Below, in pieces: positions 6,102 to 12,937 of a stretch of 13,518 nucleotides of DNA. How positions within the stretch are numbered: position 1 is the first letter of the stretch; each line of letters opens with the position of its first letter. The stretch is taken from the NCBI GenBank assembly GCA_964524225.1, contig CAZGEW010000036.1:1-13518 (forward strand), given 5' to 3'. The DNA comes from GCA-2688775 sp964524225. GTDB taxonomy: Archaea > Nanobdellota > Nanobdellia > Woesearchaeales > GW2011-AR4. The translations under genes and the position numbers were made by a program. The notes under the pieces were generated by a model. The model was not told the origin of the DNA, ran no database searches, and worked only from the letters and a program-made list of their open reading frames with translations.

Positions 6102-7754
6102 ATGAAATATAAAATCTTATTTTTATTAATTATAATTCTTGCTTTACTAAACTATGCTTATTCTATCAATACATTTATAGTTGAAGAGACAGAGAAGATA
6201 GTCTTGCAAACGACTGCTACAGACCCTGATTCTGACAATCTGGCGTTTACATACACACCTCCATTAAATGAAAATGGTGAATGGCAGACAGCTTATGGAG
6301 ATGCTGGGGAGTATAAAGCAACTGTCACAGTTTCTGATGGGACAACAAATACCTCAGAAGATATATTAATCATTGTAAATAAGAAAGAGGAACAGCCAAA
6401 AATTGAAGCATTTACTCCAGAAGAAGAGCAATTAAGCGTTAATGAAGGCGCTATACTTCAATTTTCAGTCTCAGCAACTGATTTGAATAATGATCCTTTA
6501 AGCTATGAATGGTTTTTGGATGATGAAAAAGTTAAAGAGGGAAAAGAGTTTTCCTATGAAGTATCATATACTGATGCTGGCACTCATAAAGTTATTGTAG
6601 AGATTTCAGATGACACAACAAAATTAAGCAAAGAGTGGAGTGTAGTTGTAAATGAGGTTGATAGGTTACCTATTTTTGAAAGTATAGGAAATAGATATAT
6701 AAATGAAGGGGAAGAACTTGTTATTGAATTAAAAGCTAATGATCCAGATGGTGATGAAATAACATATTCTGCAGATAATCTGCCTGAAGGTGCAAGGCTT
6801 GAAGGAAATATCTTTACTTGGAAAACTAATCATACTATAATTAAAAGAGAAGACTTTGTCGATTGGGTGATGGACAAGTTTGGGATATTAAGCAAGAGCT
6901 TTTACGTTAAGTTTAGTGTTTCTTCGCGAGATAAAACAATAGTTCAAAATGTAATTATAACAGTCAAGGACATCAACACAGCACCAGTTCTAGAAGATAT
7001 AGGACCTATAACAATAAATGAGGGAGAAACATTGAAGATTATGACTAATGCTTATGATTTAGATGGGGATAAAATAAGCTTAAGCTATTCAGGATTTATA
7101 AATAGCGATACTTTTAAATCAGACTTTGATGATGAAGGAACTTATTTTGTGAGGGTAACTGCAAGTGACGGTTTGCTTGAAACATCAAAGTCTGTCGAGA
7201 TAAACATAAAAAATACTAATAGGGTCCCTTTTTTCTCTAAAATAGATAGTATAAAAGCTAACGAAGGTGATAGCATCGCAATATCGCTTAATGCCCAAGA
7301 TCCAGACAGAGATAATATTACATTTTCTATTGATAATCCTCCTGAAGATTCTTTTTTAAAAGGCAATGTGTTTTCATGGGCAATAGGCTTTGATGTTGCA
7401 GAAAAAACTAAGTCAAAGAAAATTGATATTGTGTTTGTAGCTACTGATGGTTCAGTAGAAACAAGACAGATTATGAGTATAGAGATTGCTGACAAAAATA
7501 GGGCTCCAAAGATAATTAATGCATCAAAAAACATTGTTGCGAATGTAAATAAACCAATATTGCTCTATGTAAAGGCGATTGACGAAGATGGTGATGAATT
7601 AACATATACATGGGACTTTGGATTTCTTGAAAAATATAAGGCAACTGCAACACATAAAAGAATTTTCACAACAAAAGGCACAAAGGTTATTAAGGTTATT
7701 GTGAGCGATGGAACTGATAAAACAGAGCAGATAATAAATGTAAATGTGATTTGA
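6102..7754 (+). CDS. Secreted tandem Ig/cadherin-like repeat protein
   Basis: A 550-residue exported protein made almost wholly of repeats. A signal peptide (about 1-21, hydrophobic 5-18, ending AYS) is followed by about six Ig-like units: 22-93 (partial at its start), 98-184, 187-289, 293-371, 374-464 and a final PKD-like unit 467-550. Units carry the family hallmarks of an N-x-A-P type opening, I-NEGE, a D-PDGD or D-EDGD acidic turn and a late SDG/ASDG turn. Such domains serve in adhesion or as spacers on cell-surface proteins, often with calcium. No enzymatic domain, lipobox or membrane anchor is seen. The stop (7752-7754) overlaps the TTG that opens the next reading frame, and a longer ancestral protein may have been cut here. 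The first unit shares 41 identical bases with the upstream gene. Confidence 0.88.
   Translation: MKYKILFLLIIILALLNYAYSINTFIVEETEKIVLQTTATDPDSDNLAFTYTPPLNENGEWQTAYGDAGEYKATVTVSDGTTNTSEDILIIVNKKEEQPKIEAFTPEEEQLSVNEGAILQFSVSATDLNNDPLSYEWFLDDEKVKEGKEFSYEVSYTDAGTHKVIVEISDDTTKLSKEWSVVVNEVDRLPIFESIGNRYINEGEELVIELKANDPDGDEITYSADNLPEGARLEGNIFTWKTNHTIIKREDFVDWVMDKFGILSKSFYVKFSVSSRDKTIVQNVIITVKDINTAPVLEDIGPITINEGETLKIMTNAYDLDGDKISLSYSGFINSDTFKSDFDDEGTYFVRVTASDGLLETSKSVEINIKNTNRVPFFSKIDSIKANEGDSIAISLNAQDPDRDNITFSIDNPPEDSFLKGNVFSWAIGFDVAEKTKSKKIDIVFVATDGSVETRQIMSIEIADKNRAPKIINASKNIVANVNKPILLYVKAIDEDGDELTYTWDFGFLEKYKATATHKRIFTTKGTKVIKVIVSDGTDKTEQIINVNVI
6267..6307 (+). repeat. Copy 2 of the 41-base exact repeat
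   Basis: This is the partner of 5371-5411, in the same frame and about 0.9 kb downstream. It is close enough to support recombination between the two tandem genes. Confidence 0.9.
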
Positions 7755-8356
7755 ATTTTTATGGTTCTGAAGATACAATAAAGCTATTTGAGCAGTATGC
7801 AGAAAAGTATAAAAATGAACCATCTATTCAAAGTATATTTAATGAAATATCATGGCATTATCTAATGCAAAATAGAACTAAAGATGCGGAACAATTCTTT
7901 GATATCATATTAAAGGTAAGTCCAAAAAGACTTTTTTGGGAATATAATGAAATAGCATATCAATATGGAAGATTAAATATGAAGGAAAAAGCTGAAAAAT
8001 ATTATAGTAAGGCGGCAGATTTAAGAAAGAGATATTATTTCAATCCTATTACACGCTCTAATTACCAAAAACTATATGAGGTATTAAACAAAAGAGGTAT
8101 AAAACTTATTGCTGTTCAATATCCAACACTTAGTCTAGACGAGTTAAAGATTTTATTTAAAGGAGACGAAGATATTACTTTTGTAGATAATGAGGTAAAT
8201 TTTGAAAAAGCATTAAAAACTGCAAGATATGAAGAACTTTTCAGGGATCGTAGTTGGACTACATTTGGGCATTTAACCTCAAAGGGAGCAAATATGGTTG
8301 CTGATAATGTCGCTAATACAGTATTGAAGGATTTAGAAATCATACAAACTAAATAA
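7751..8356 (+). CDS. 5'-truncated TPR/SGNH-hydrolase-like protein (probable gene remnant)
   Basis: 201 residues. Residues about 10-90 are helical with TPR-like character. About 108-201 resemble the last blocks of an SGNH/GDSL-type hydrolase: a strand GIKLIAVQYP, then DRSWTTFGHLTSKGAN, whose Asp and His fit the C-terminal catalytic pair. In the family as I know it, the Gly-Asp-Ser nucleophile block and the Gly and Asn blocks lie N-terminal to the TPR segment; all are absent here, so hydrolase activity is unlikely. The only available start is a TTG whose TTGA overlaps the stop of the upstream repeat gene; the frame is open only from 7721 and has no ATG before residue 39. Translation by coupling is possible, but a 5' deletion or rearrangement is the simpler reading. 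The family assignment is moderate and from pattern only. Confidence 0.62.
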   Translation: MNFYGSEDTIKLFEQYAEKYKNEPSIQSIFNEISWHYLMQNRTKDAEQFFDIILKVSPKRLFWEYNEIAYQYGRLNMKEKAEKYYSKAADLRKRYYFNPITRSNYQKLYEVLNKRGIKLIAVQYPTLSLDELKILFKGDEDITFVDNEVNFEKALKTARYEELFRDRSWTTFGHLTSKGANMVADNVANTVLKDLEIIQTK

Positions 8357-8390
8357 AAAATTTTAATTTTCAAAGAAAATTAAAATTTTT
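8356..8390 (+). terminator. Perfect 16-bp AT-rich hairpin with AAA loop
   Basis: AAAAATTTTAATTTTC (8356-8371) and its exact complement (8375-8390) flank an AAA loop. The hairpin begins at the stop of the SGNH-like fragment and ends 9 bases before the helicase ATG. A bidirectional terminator is plausible because of the terminal T-run. It could also mark a rearrangement joint. Confidence 0.55.
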
Positions 8391-8399
8391 ATATTCAAA

Positions 8400-11300
8400 A
8401 TGCCAAAATCGATAGATGTTGATGAGGAGTTTGACAGTGCTATTCTTAACATTGCACTTGATACTTTAAAGATTGGAAAGCAAGCGTTAATATTTGTTAA
8501 TACAAAAAAATCTGCTGAAAAGACTGCTGAAGAGATATCAAAGAAAATAAAAGATAATAACGAATTATTAAAAATTCTTGCAGATGAGGCTTTAACTGCG
8601 CTTTCAAGACCTACTAAGCAATGTGAGCGCTTAGCTTTATGCTTAAAAAAAGGCATTGCTTTTCATCATGCAGGCTTAGTCGAAAAACAGAGAAGTTTAA
8701 TAGAAGACAATTTCAGAAACGGCAGAATAAAAATAATCTGCTGTACGCCCACCCTCTGTTTATCTAAAGATGCAAAGATATGGCACGGTACAAATGAAAC
8801 AGAAATTCCTAAGTTTAAGGTTTCCAATCCTCTTTTTGCGCTTTCAAACAATAAATTAATAAGTATGAAAGCTCAAAAAATTCAAAGAATTGAGAATTCT
8901 TTAAAACTTATTCAGATTTCTTCAGTTTCTGGATACTCCATAAAAGTTACCCCAAATCATAAAATGTATATCAAAAGGAACAATAAAAAGATGATAATTT
9001 CTGCTGATAAGATTAAGGTAAGAGATAAAATAGCTACAATTGGATATATAAATCTTGTAAAAACTGTTATACCAAAAATAAATGATTTAGTTAAAGATAA
9101 TGCTGTACCTAATAATGCCAATTTTAGCCAATCTATTTCATATTTAATAGGTGCCATGCTTGGTGATGGCTATTCTGGAGCTGAGACTTCCAATGGTAAA
9201 ATAAGGTATAAAGGAAGTCCAAGCATTGTTGGAGAAGATAAGGAGGTATTCTTCAAAGTTATAAATGCTTGTAGAGAACTTGGTATAAGCTATAGAAAGA
9301 GCAAAACTTTTCATGGAATACCTCAACTTGTCTTAGGTAAAAACAATTGGTTTAGAGAATTTCTTTGCAGGTGTGGTATTGAAAAAGGAGAGAACAAGTA
9401 TATTTCTGCTTTAATGATGAATGCTGAAGATGAATTAGTTGCTGAATTATTACGTGGTTTATTTGACACAGATGGTTTTGTACAGAAATATACTAAAAAT
9501 ATTGGTTTTTGCAGTATATCTTACAGGCTTATACAGAATGTGAGAAAATTATTGCTAAGATTTGGAATTGTTTGTGTGATAAGAAAAAAAGAAAAGGGGA
9601 TTATGCAAATTTATGATAAAGAATACGCTACAAAACCAATCTATGAATTATTAATAAATCAGAAAATTTGTATTGAAAGATTTCATGAAAGAATTGGATT
9701 TAATATAAAAAGAAAGCAGGAAGATCTTAAAAATATTCTAAAAGAATTCAATTTAAATATTCATTATGTCTCATGTGGTAAATGTAATTACAAGATATAC
9801 AAAGATTTATTTGAAGGCAGGACTAAAGAACAAAAAGAATGGGGGAAAAGAAAATTAGAGGTTATAAAATTATTAGGTAAAAATAATGAACTCGGCTCAA
9901 GGGAAATTGCAAAAAGTCTTGGGCATAATCCTAGGAAAGACGAAGTTAGACTAAATCATCATTACCAACTAATTTCAAAAAGGAGAATTGGTAGTAGAAG
10001 TAACACAGAATGGTATTGGTCTTTGAATAATATAGGTAAGAGGGTTTATAATTCATTACTTAACAGCAATTTTGATGATATTTTTAGATTAGGTAATTGC
10101 CAGATTTGTGGTACAAAGCTTGATATCTTTACTAAAAAGGGTTGGAGAAATTCAGATTTTGAAGGTGATATATTCTGGGATATAACAAAAGAAGTAAAAA
10201 TTGTCAATTATAACGAAGAAGTTTACGATGTTGTATTGCCAAATAATCCATTTAATAACCATATGTTTGTTGCAGAAGGTTTTATTATCCATAATTCATA
10301 TGGTGTAGATTTACCTGCATACAGAGCCATAATAAAAGACTTAAAGAGATATACTCTGCATGGCCTATCTTGGATTCCAGTCTTGGATTATTTGCAAATG
10401 TCCGGCAGAGCTGGCAGACCAAACTATGACAATGAAGGACAAGCAATTGTAATTGCACTGACAAGAGGCGAAAAAGAAAGGATAGAAGAAAAATATATAA
10501 ATGGAAAACCTGAAGAGATTTACTCAAAGTTGGCTGTTGAGCCTGCTTTAAGAGCACATGTTCTCTCACTTATTGCCACAAATTTTATTACAACAAAAAA
10601 ACAAGTGTTTGATTTTTTTGACAAAACATTTTATGCCCATCAATTCAAAGACCTAAGAAGATTTCATTCAACAATCTTGAAAGTGCTTGATTTGCTTGAG
10701 GAATGGGAATTCATAATGACGTCAGAGAATGACTTTATCAATGCCAACAACCTGGTTGATGGGAGGTTAAAAACTACCCTGGTAGGAAAAAGGGTTGCTG
10801 AGCTTTACATAGATCCCTTAACAGCCTATTACATAATTACTTGCCTGAGGAATGGCTCTGATAAGAAGATTAATGATTTTTCATTTCTCCAGATGATATG
10901 CCACACATTAGAGATAAGACCTATGCTTAAAGTTGGCATAAGAGAATATGAAAAAATTCAGGAAGCGCTGCTTGAGTTTGGCAATTTCTTTCTTGAGAAC
11001 GAACCATCAATGTACGAGCCTGAGTACGAAGATTTTTTGAATTCTATTAAAACTGCATTAATGTTTTATAATTGGATAAATGAGCAAGATGAAGAGTTTC
11101 TGCTTGAAGAATACAACATAAGACCCGGTGAGTTAAAAACAAAAATAGAAATAGCAAACTGGTTGCTTTACGCTACTGAAGAGCTATGCAAGATAATGCA
11201 TTACCAATCTCTAATTAAAGAGATTATTAAATTGAGATTAAGATTAAAGTATGGTGTCAAAGAAGAGTTGTTGTCATTAGTAAGACTTGAAAATATTGGA

Positions 11301-11492
11301 AGAGTTAGGGCAAGATTGTTATTCAGAAATAGGATTAGGGATATAAAAGATTTGAGAAATGTTGATGTTGGAACACTAACACAAATATTAGGAGAGAAGA
11401 TAGCTTTAAGCGTTAAGAAGCAAATTAACCAAGAGCAGATTGAAATTACTGAAAACAAGAGAAAAGGACAGATTAGCTTAAGGGATTGGTAG
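8400..11492 (+). CDS. hel308: Hel308-like Ski2 helicase lacking RecA1, interrupted by an intein
   Basis: The 1030-residue precursor holds a 517-residue helicase extein. Hel308 is a 3'-5' superfamily 2 DNA helicase acting at stalled forks. The product begins in RecA2: motif IV region ALIFVNTKKSAE (29-40), then AFHHAGLVEKQR (87-98), motif V CTPTL (115-119) continuing after the intein as SYGVDLPAYRAIIKD (633-647), and motif VI QMSGRAGR (666-673). Winged-helix, ratchet and C-terminal helix-hairpin-helix (about ENIGRVRARLLF onward) domains follow. Full Hel308 proteins are near 700 residues; about 200 are missing here, including Walker A and the DExH box. An in-frame TAA at 8364 shows the frame does not continue upstream. 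Alone it should not hydrolyse ATP; either the N-terminal half is encoded elsewhere or the gene is decayed, though its long intact frame argues against decay. The ATG at 8400 is the first available start. Confidence 0.88.
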   Translation: MPKSIDVDEEFDSAILNIALDTLKIGKQALIFVNTKKSAEKTAEEISKKIKDNNELLKILADEALTALSRPTKQCERLALCLKKGIAFHHAGLVEKQRSLIEDNFRNGRIKIICCTPTLCLSKDAKIWHGTNETEIPKFKVSNPLFALSNNKLISMKAQKIQRIENSLKLIQISSVSGYSIKVTPNHKMYIKRNNKKMIISADKIKVRDKIATIGYINLVKTVIPKINDLVKDNAVPNNANFSQSISYLIGAMLGDGYSGAETSNGKIRYKGSPSIVGEDKEVFFKVINACRELGISYRKSKTFHGIPQLVLGKNNWFREFLCRCGIEKGENKYISALMMNAEDELVAELLRGLFDTDGFVQKYTKNIGFCSISYRLIQNVRKLLLRFGIVCVIRKKEKGIMQIYDKEYATKPIYELLINQKICIERFHERIGFNIKRKQEDLKNILKEFNLNIHYVSCGKCNYKIYKDLFEGRTKEQKEWGKRKLEVIKLLGKNNELGSREIAKSLGHNPRKDEVRLNHHYQLISKRRIGSRSNTEWYWSLNNIGKRVYNSLLNSNFDDIFRLGNCQICGTKLDIFTKKGWRNSDFEGDIFWDITKEVKIVNYNEEVYDVVLPNNPFNNHMFVAEGFIIHNSYGVDLPAYRAIIKDLKRYTLHGLSWIPVLDYLQMSGRAGRPNYDNEGQAIVIALTRGEKERIEEKYINGKPEEIYSKLAVEPALRAHVLSLIATNFITTKKQVFDFFDKTFYAHQFKDLRRFHSTILKVLDLLEEWEFIMTSENDFINANNLVDGRLKTTLVGKRVAELYIDPLTAYYIITCLRNGSDKKINDFSFLQMICHTLEIRPMLKVGIREYEKIQEALLEFGNFFLENEPSMYEPEYEDFLNSIKTALMFYNWINEQDEEFLLEEYNIRPGELKTKIEIANWLLYATEELCKIMHYQSLIKEIIKLRLRLKYGVKEELLSLVRLENIGRVRARLLFRNRIRDIKDLRNVDVGTLTQILGEKIALSVKKQINQEQIEITENKRKGQISLRDW
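8757..10295 (+). other. Intein with LAGLIDADG homing endonuclease in helicase motif V
   Basis: A 513-residue in-frame protein intron (precursor residues 120-632). It starts with Cys120 after CTPTL and ends HN before Ser633. Block B is VTPNHKMY with Thr184 and His187. Endonuclease motifs are YLIGAMLGDG (248-257) and LRGLFDTDG (351-359), with the expected acidic residues Asp256 and Asp358. Blocks F and G run from VYDVVLP to FIIHN. All splicing residues (Cys1, TxxH, His-Asn, Ser+1) are present, so self-splicing is likely. Between the endonuclease and block F lies an unusual insert (about 455-575): a winged-helix-like stretch (ELGSREIAKSLGH) between two CxxC pairs (Cys459/462 and Cys567/570), possibly one split zinc site. 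Confidence 0.93.
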
Positions 11493-11508
11493 GTAGCTGG
11501 GAATAGTA

Positions 11509-12513
11509 TTAAGTTGGTCTTTTTTGTTGATTTATTGCGCCATCAATACTTTCAAATAAACGGCTATATTCCCTATTAGAAGAAAAACCAACCATATATA
11601 AATTAATATTTAATTCCTTACAATCTTGTTTGCTATTATAAGTTGAAATTTTTTCATTAATCCTACCCACAATGTCGTCAATCCTTATTTGATCAGCACC
11701 GGGGCATAAGATTATGAACTCGTCACCGCCGTCTCTCACAACATAATCTTGTTTTCTTACAGACTCCATAAGTATTTTTGCAATTTCCCTTAATAGAATA
11801 TCGCCGTGCCTTTTACCAAAATTATCATTAACCCATTTCAATCTTTTTAAATCTACTCCAATTATTCCCAAATATTTATCATCTGCCCTATCAGACTCCG
11901 CAATAGCTAAATTCTTTAATTCTTTTACGTAAAAACTCTGTGAATAAGCTCCCGTTAAACCGTCTCTTACAGATTCTAGGACTTCTCTAGTTATATCTAC
12001 TGCCCCAATTTGTGCTCCGCTTTTATCTCCAAATGGTGCTATTCTAATGTTGAAATATCTTACATCAGCTTCTTTACCATCTTTGTCTTGCACCACATAT
12101 TTTACTCTGCTTGATGTCCTAACTCCGCCAGTTCTAATAGCTTCTTCTAGGAGTTTAGCTTTTTCTGAGGACGATTCAAAATGGTAATCAGTAAATATGT
12201 TAGATCCTACAAAAGTTTCTAATCCTGAACTTTTTGGTATTATTTGTTTGAATTGTTGATTGGAGTATAATATATTGCCATGCGTGTCTGTTATTGCTGT
12301 AGCCTCTTGCAAGTTATCTAAGACTCTACTGACAATTGAATCGCCATTAATATGTCTAACTAATTCCTCAAGCTCTGTAGAAGTGGTTTTTGATTGTAAA
12401 ATTTGCTCTCTAAGAAATTTTAGAATATCTTCTCTTGTTTGAGAGTTTGGCGTTCCAAGGACATACAGTTCAACAGCACTAAGCTGTTGCCTTAAATTTT
12501 TATCGTCTTTCAC
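11509..12513 (-). CDS. PAS-GGDEF protein, probable diguanylate cyclase
   Basis: A 334-residue cytosolic signalling protein. An N-terminal helical part (1-57) leads to a PAS domain (about 58-178; ATAITDTHGNILYSN and an FNIRIAPFGD strand). Then comes a GGDEF domain (about 180-330) with DGLTGAYSQSFY, metal-ligand Asp221 in GVDLKRLKWVND, HGD (236-238) and an intact GGDEF at 262-266. RKQD (253-256), five residues before GGDEF, fits the inhibitory RxxD site. The family makes cyclic di-GMP from two GTP. No membrane segment is seen, so the PAS domain probably senses a cytosolic cue. The gene converges on the helicase gene, with 16 bases between stops. The start is GTG at 12513, supported by a TATA box about 26 bases upstream; a nearby ATG (12515) is out of frame. 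GGDEF proteins are rare in archaea, so acquisition from bacteria is likely. Confidence 0.9.
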   Translation of the reverse strand: MKDDKNLRQQLSAVELYVLGTPNSQTREDILKFLREQILQSKTTSTELEELVRHINGDSIVSRVLDNLQEATAITDTHGNILYSNQQFKQIIPKSSGLETFVGSNIFTDYHFESSSEKAKLLEEAIRTGGVRTSSRVKYVVQDKDGKEADVRYFNIRIAPFGDKSGAQIGAVDITREVLESVRDGLTGAYSQSFYVKELKNLAIAESDRADDKYLGIIGVDLKRLKWVNDNFGKRHGDILLREIAKILMESVRKQDYVVRDGGDEFIILCPGADQIRIDDIVGRINEKISTYNSKQDCKELNINLYMVGFSSNREYSRLFESIDGAINQQKRPT

Positions 12514-12535
12514 ATCAAAATAGTATATTTTACTC

Positions 12536-12543
12536 TTTATAAA
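12536..12543 (-). promoter_or_regulatory. TATA box of the PAS-GGDEF gene
   Basis: TTTATAAA preceded on the minus strand by purine-rich AGAAAGA (BRE-like) lies with its centre about 26 bases before the GTG at 12513. The spacing predicts a leaderless mRNA. Confidence 0.6.
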
Positions 12544-12580
12544 TCTTTCTATTTTGTTACTATATATAAGTAGTAAAATC

Positions 12581-12603
12581 TAAAGGTTAAGAACCTTTAT
12601 AAA
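12581..12603 (+). promoter_or_regulatory. TATA box of tRNA-Arg overlapped by an 8-bp dyad
   Basis: TTTATAAA (12596-12603) is centred about 28 bases before the tRNA start at 12628, the usual archaeal spacing. A perfect inverted repeat, TAAAGGTT-AAG-AACCTTTA (12581-12599), overlaps the BRE position and half of the TATA box and could be a repressor site. Another TATA-like TATATATAAG lies at 12561-12570. Confidence 0.55.
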
Positions 12604-12665
12604 CCAAGTTTTTTACCCTTAAATTACGCCCCTGTAGTATAACGGACCAGAACGTGAGGTTGCGG

Positions 12666-12678
12666 TTTTAAAGTGAAA
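12666..12678 (+). other. tRNA-Arg intron 1 (13 nt, position 37/38)
   Basis: It is a canonical-position intron. TTGC (12660-12663) pairs with GTGA (12673-12676) using two G-U pairs. Bulges GG|T and AA|A, each cut after the second base, give exactly the mature loop TTGCGG+A. Confidence 0.72.
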
Positions 12679-12708
12679 ACCTTGAGGTCGGGGTTCAATA
12701 TTGGAAAT

Positions 12709-12745
12709 CAAAATCTTTTTGCGACTTTGTCGCAAAAAGATTTTG
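12709..12745 (+). repeat. Perfect 17-bp hairpin with TTT loop inside the tRNA-Arg intron
   Basis: CAAAATCTTTTTGCGAC (12709-12725) and its exact complement (12729-12745) flank TTT. The length and lack of mismatches suggest a selected RNA or DNA structure, a mobile-element end or a terminator. Confidence 0.9.
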
Positions 12746-12802
12746 CAGATAGTAAGCATAATATTATAAGTAAATAATGTAAATTAACTTGTTAACTATC
12801 TG

Positions 12803-12833
12803 AAAAAATTGCTCACGAAGTGAGCAATTTTTT
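12803..12833 (+). repeat. Perfect 14-bp hairpin with GAA loop and T-run inside the tRNA-Arg intron
   Basis: AAAAAATTGCTCAC (12803-12816) and its exact complement (12820-12833) flank GAA. It has the look of a bidirectional terminator (A-run, GC-containing stem, T-run), yet lies upstream of the tRNA 3' exon. Confidence 0.9.
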
Positions 12834-12937
12834 ATTTTGATGAATGTCCCCGCAGGGGCATCCGTTCTTAGTCAACATGCCCTCGGTATGTACATATAGT
12901 CTGTTTGAAATAGCTTTGCCTTAAAAGTAGGAAGTGC

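Larger units (their letters stand above)
12700..12846 (+). other. tRNA-Arg intron 2 (147 nt, T-loop position 59/60)
   Basis: The BHB has a perfect 4-bp central helix, TTCA (12694-12697)/TGAA (12841-12844), with bulges AT|A and TG|T. An inner pairing TCAAAAT (12708-12714)/ATTTTGA (12834-12840) is possible. Cutting each bulge after the second base joins TTCAAT to T and restores a 7-base T-loop. The intron has no coding frame; it contains two long perfect hairpins and an 8-bp inverted repeat, CAGATAGT (12746-12753)/ACTATCTG (12795-12802). Confidence 0.72.
12628..12860 (+). tRNA. tRNA-Arg(GCG) with a 13-nt anticodon-loop intron and a 147-nt T-loop intron
   Basis: The two ends pair perfectly: acceptor GCCCCTG (12628-12634) with CAGGGGC (12853-12859), then A73. 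T-stem CGGGG (12689-12693) pairs with CCCCG (12848-12852). Anticodon stem TGAGG (12655-12659) pairs with CCTTG (12680-12684) around loop TTGCGGA, anticodon GCG at 12662-12664. Removing 12666-12678 and 12700-12846 leaves 73 nt with T-loop TTCAATT. The D-arm is weak (A12-A23 mismatch), but G18-G19-A20 is present; A20 and C35 favour arginine. Identity is less certain than the fold. A scanner expecting a contiguous T-arm would miss it or see only a 5' fragment. No CCA is encoded. If the long intron is not removed, the gene is an interrupted pseudogene. Confidence 0.78.

Noticed and set aside
12800..12846. Box C/D-like elements (CTGA at 12800-12803, TGATGA at 12838-12843) in the tRNA-Arg intron, as in guide RNAs hosted by tRNA introns
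   Set aside because: The order and spacing do not fit a C-D pair, the C box lacks its leading purine and TGATGA overlaps the BHB helix; too weak to claim.
12845..12862. Hairpin of CCCC and GGGG around GCA, seen as a third triloop hairpin after the two long ones
   Set aside because: Its arms are the 3' T-stem strand (CCCCG) and 3' acceptor strand (CAGGGGC) of tRNA-Arg, which pair with the 5' part of that gene instead.
12875..12891. 7-bp hairpin with CTC loop (ACATGCC/GGTATGT)
   Set aside because: It is short, has a G-U pair and no conserved context; it could be chance or a weak tRNA terminator.
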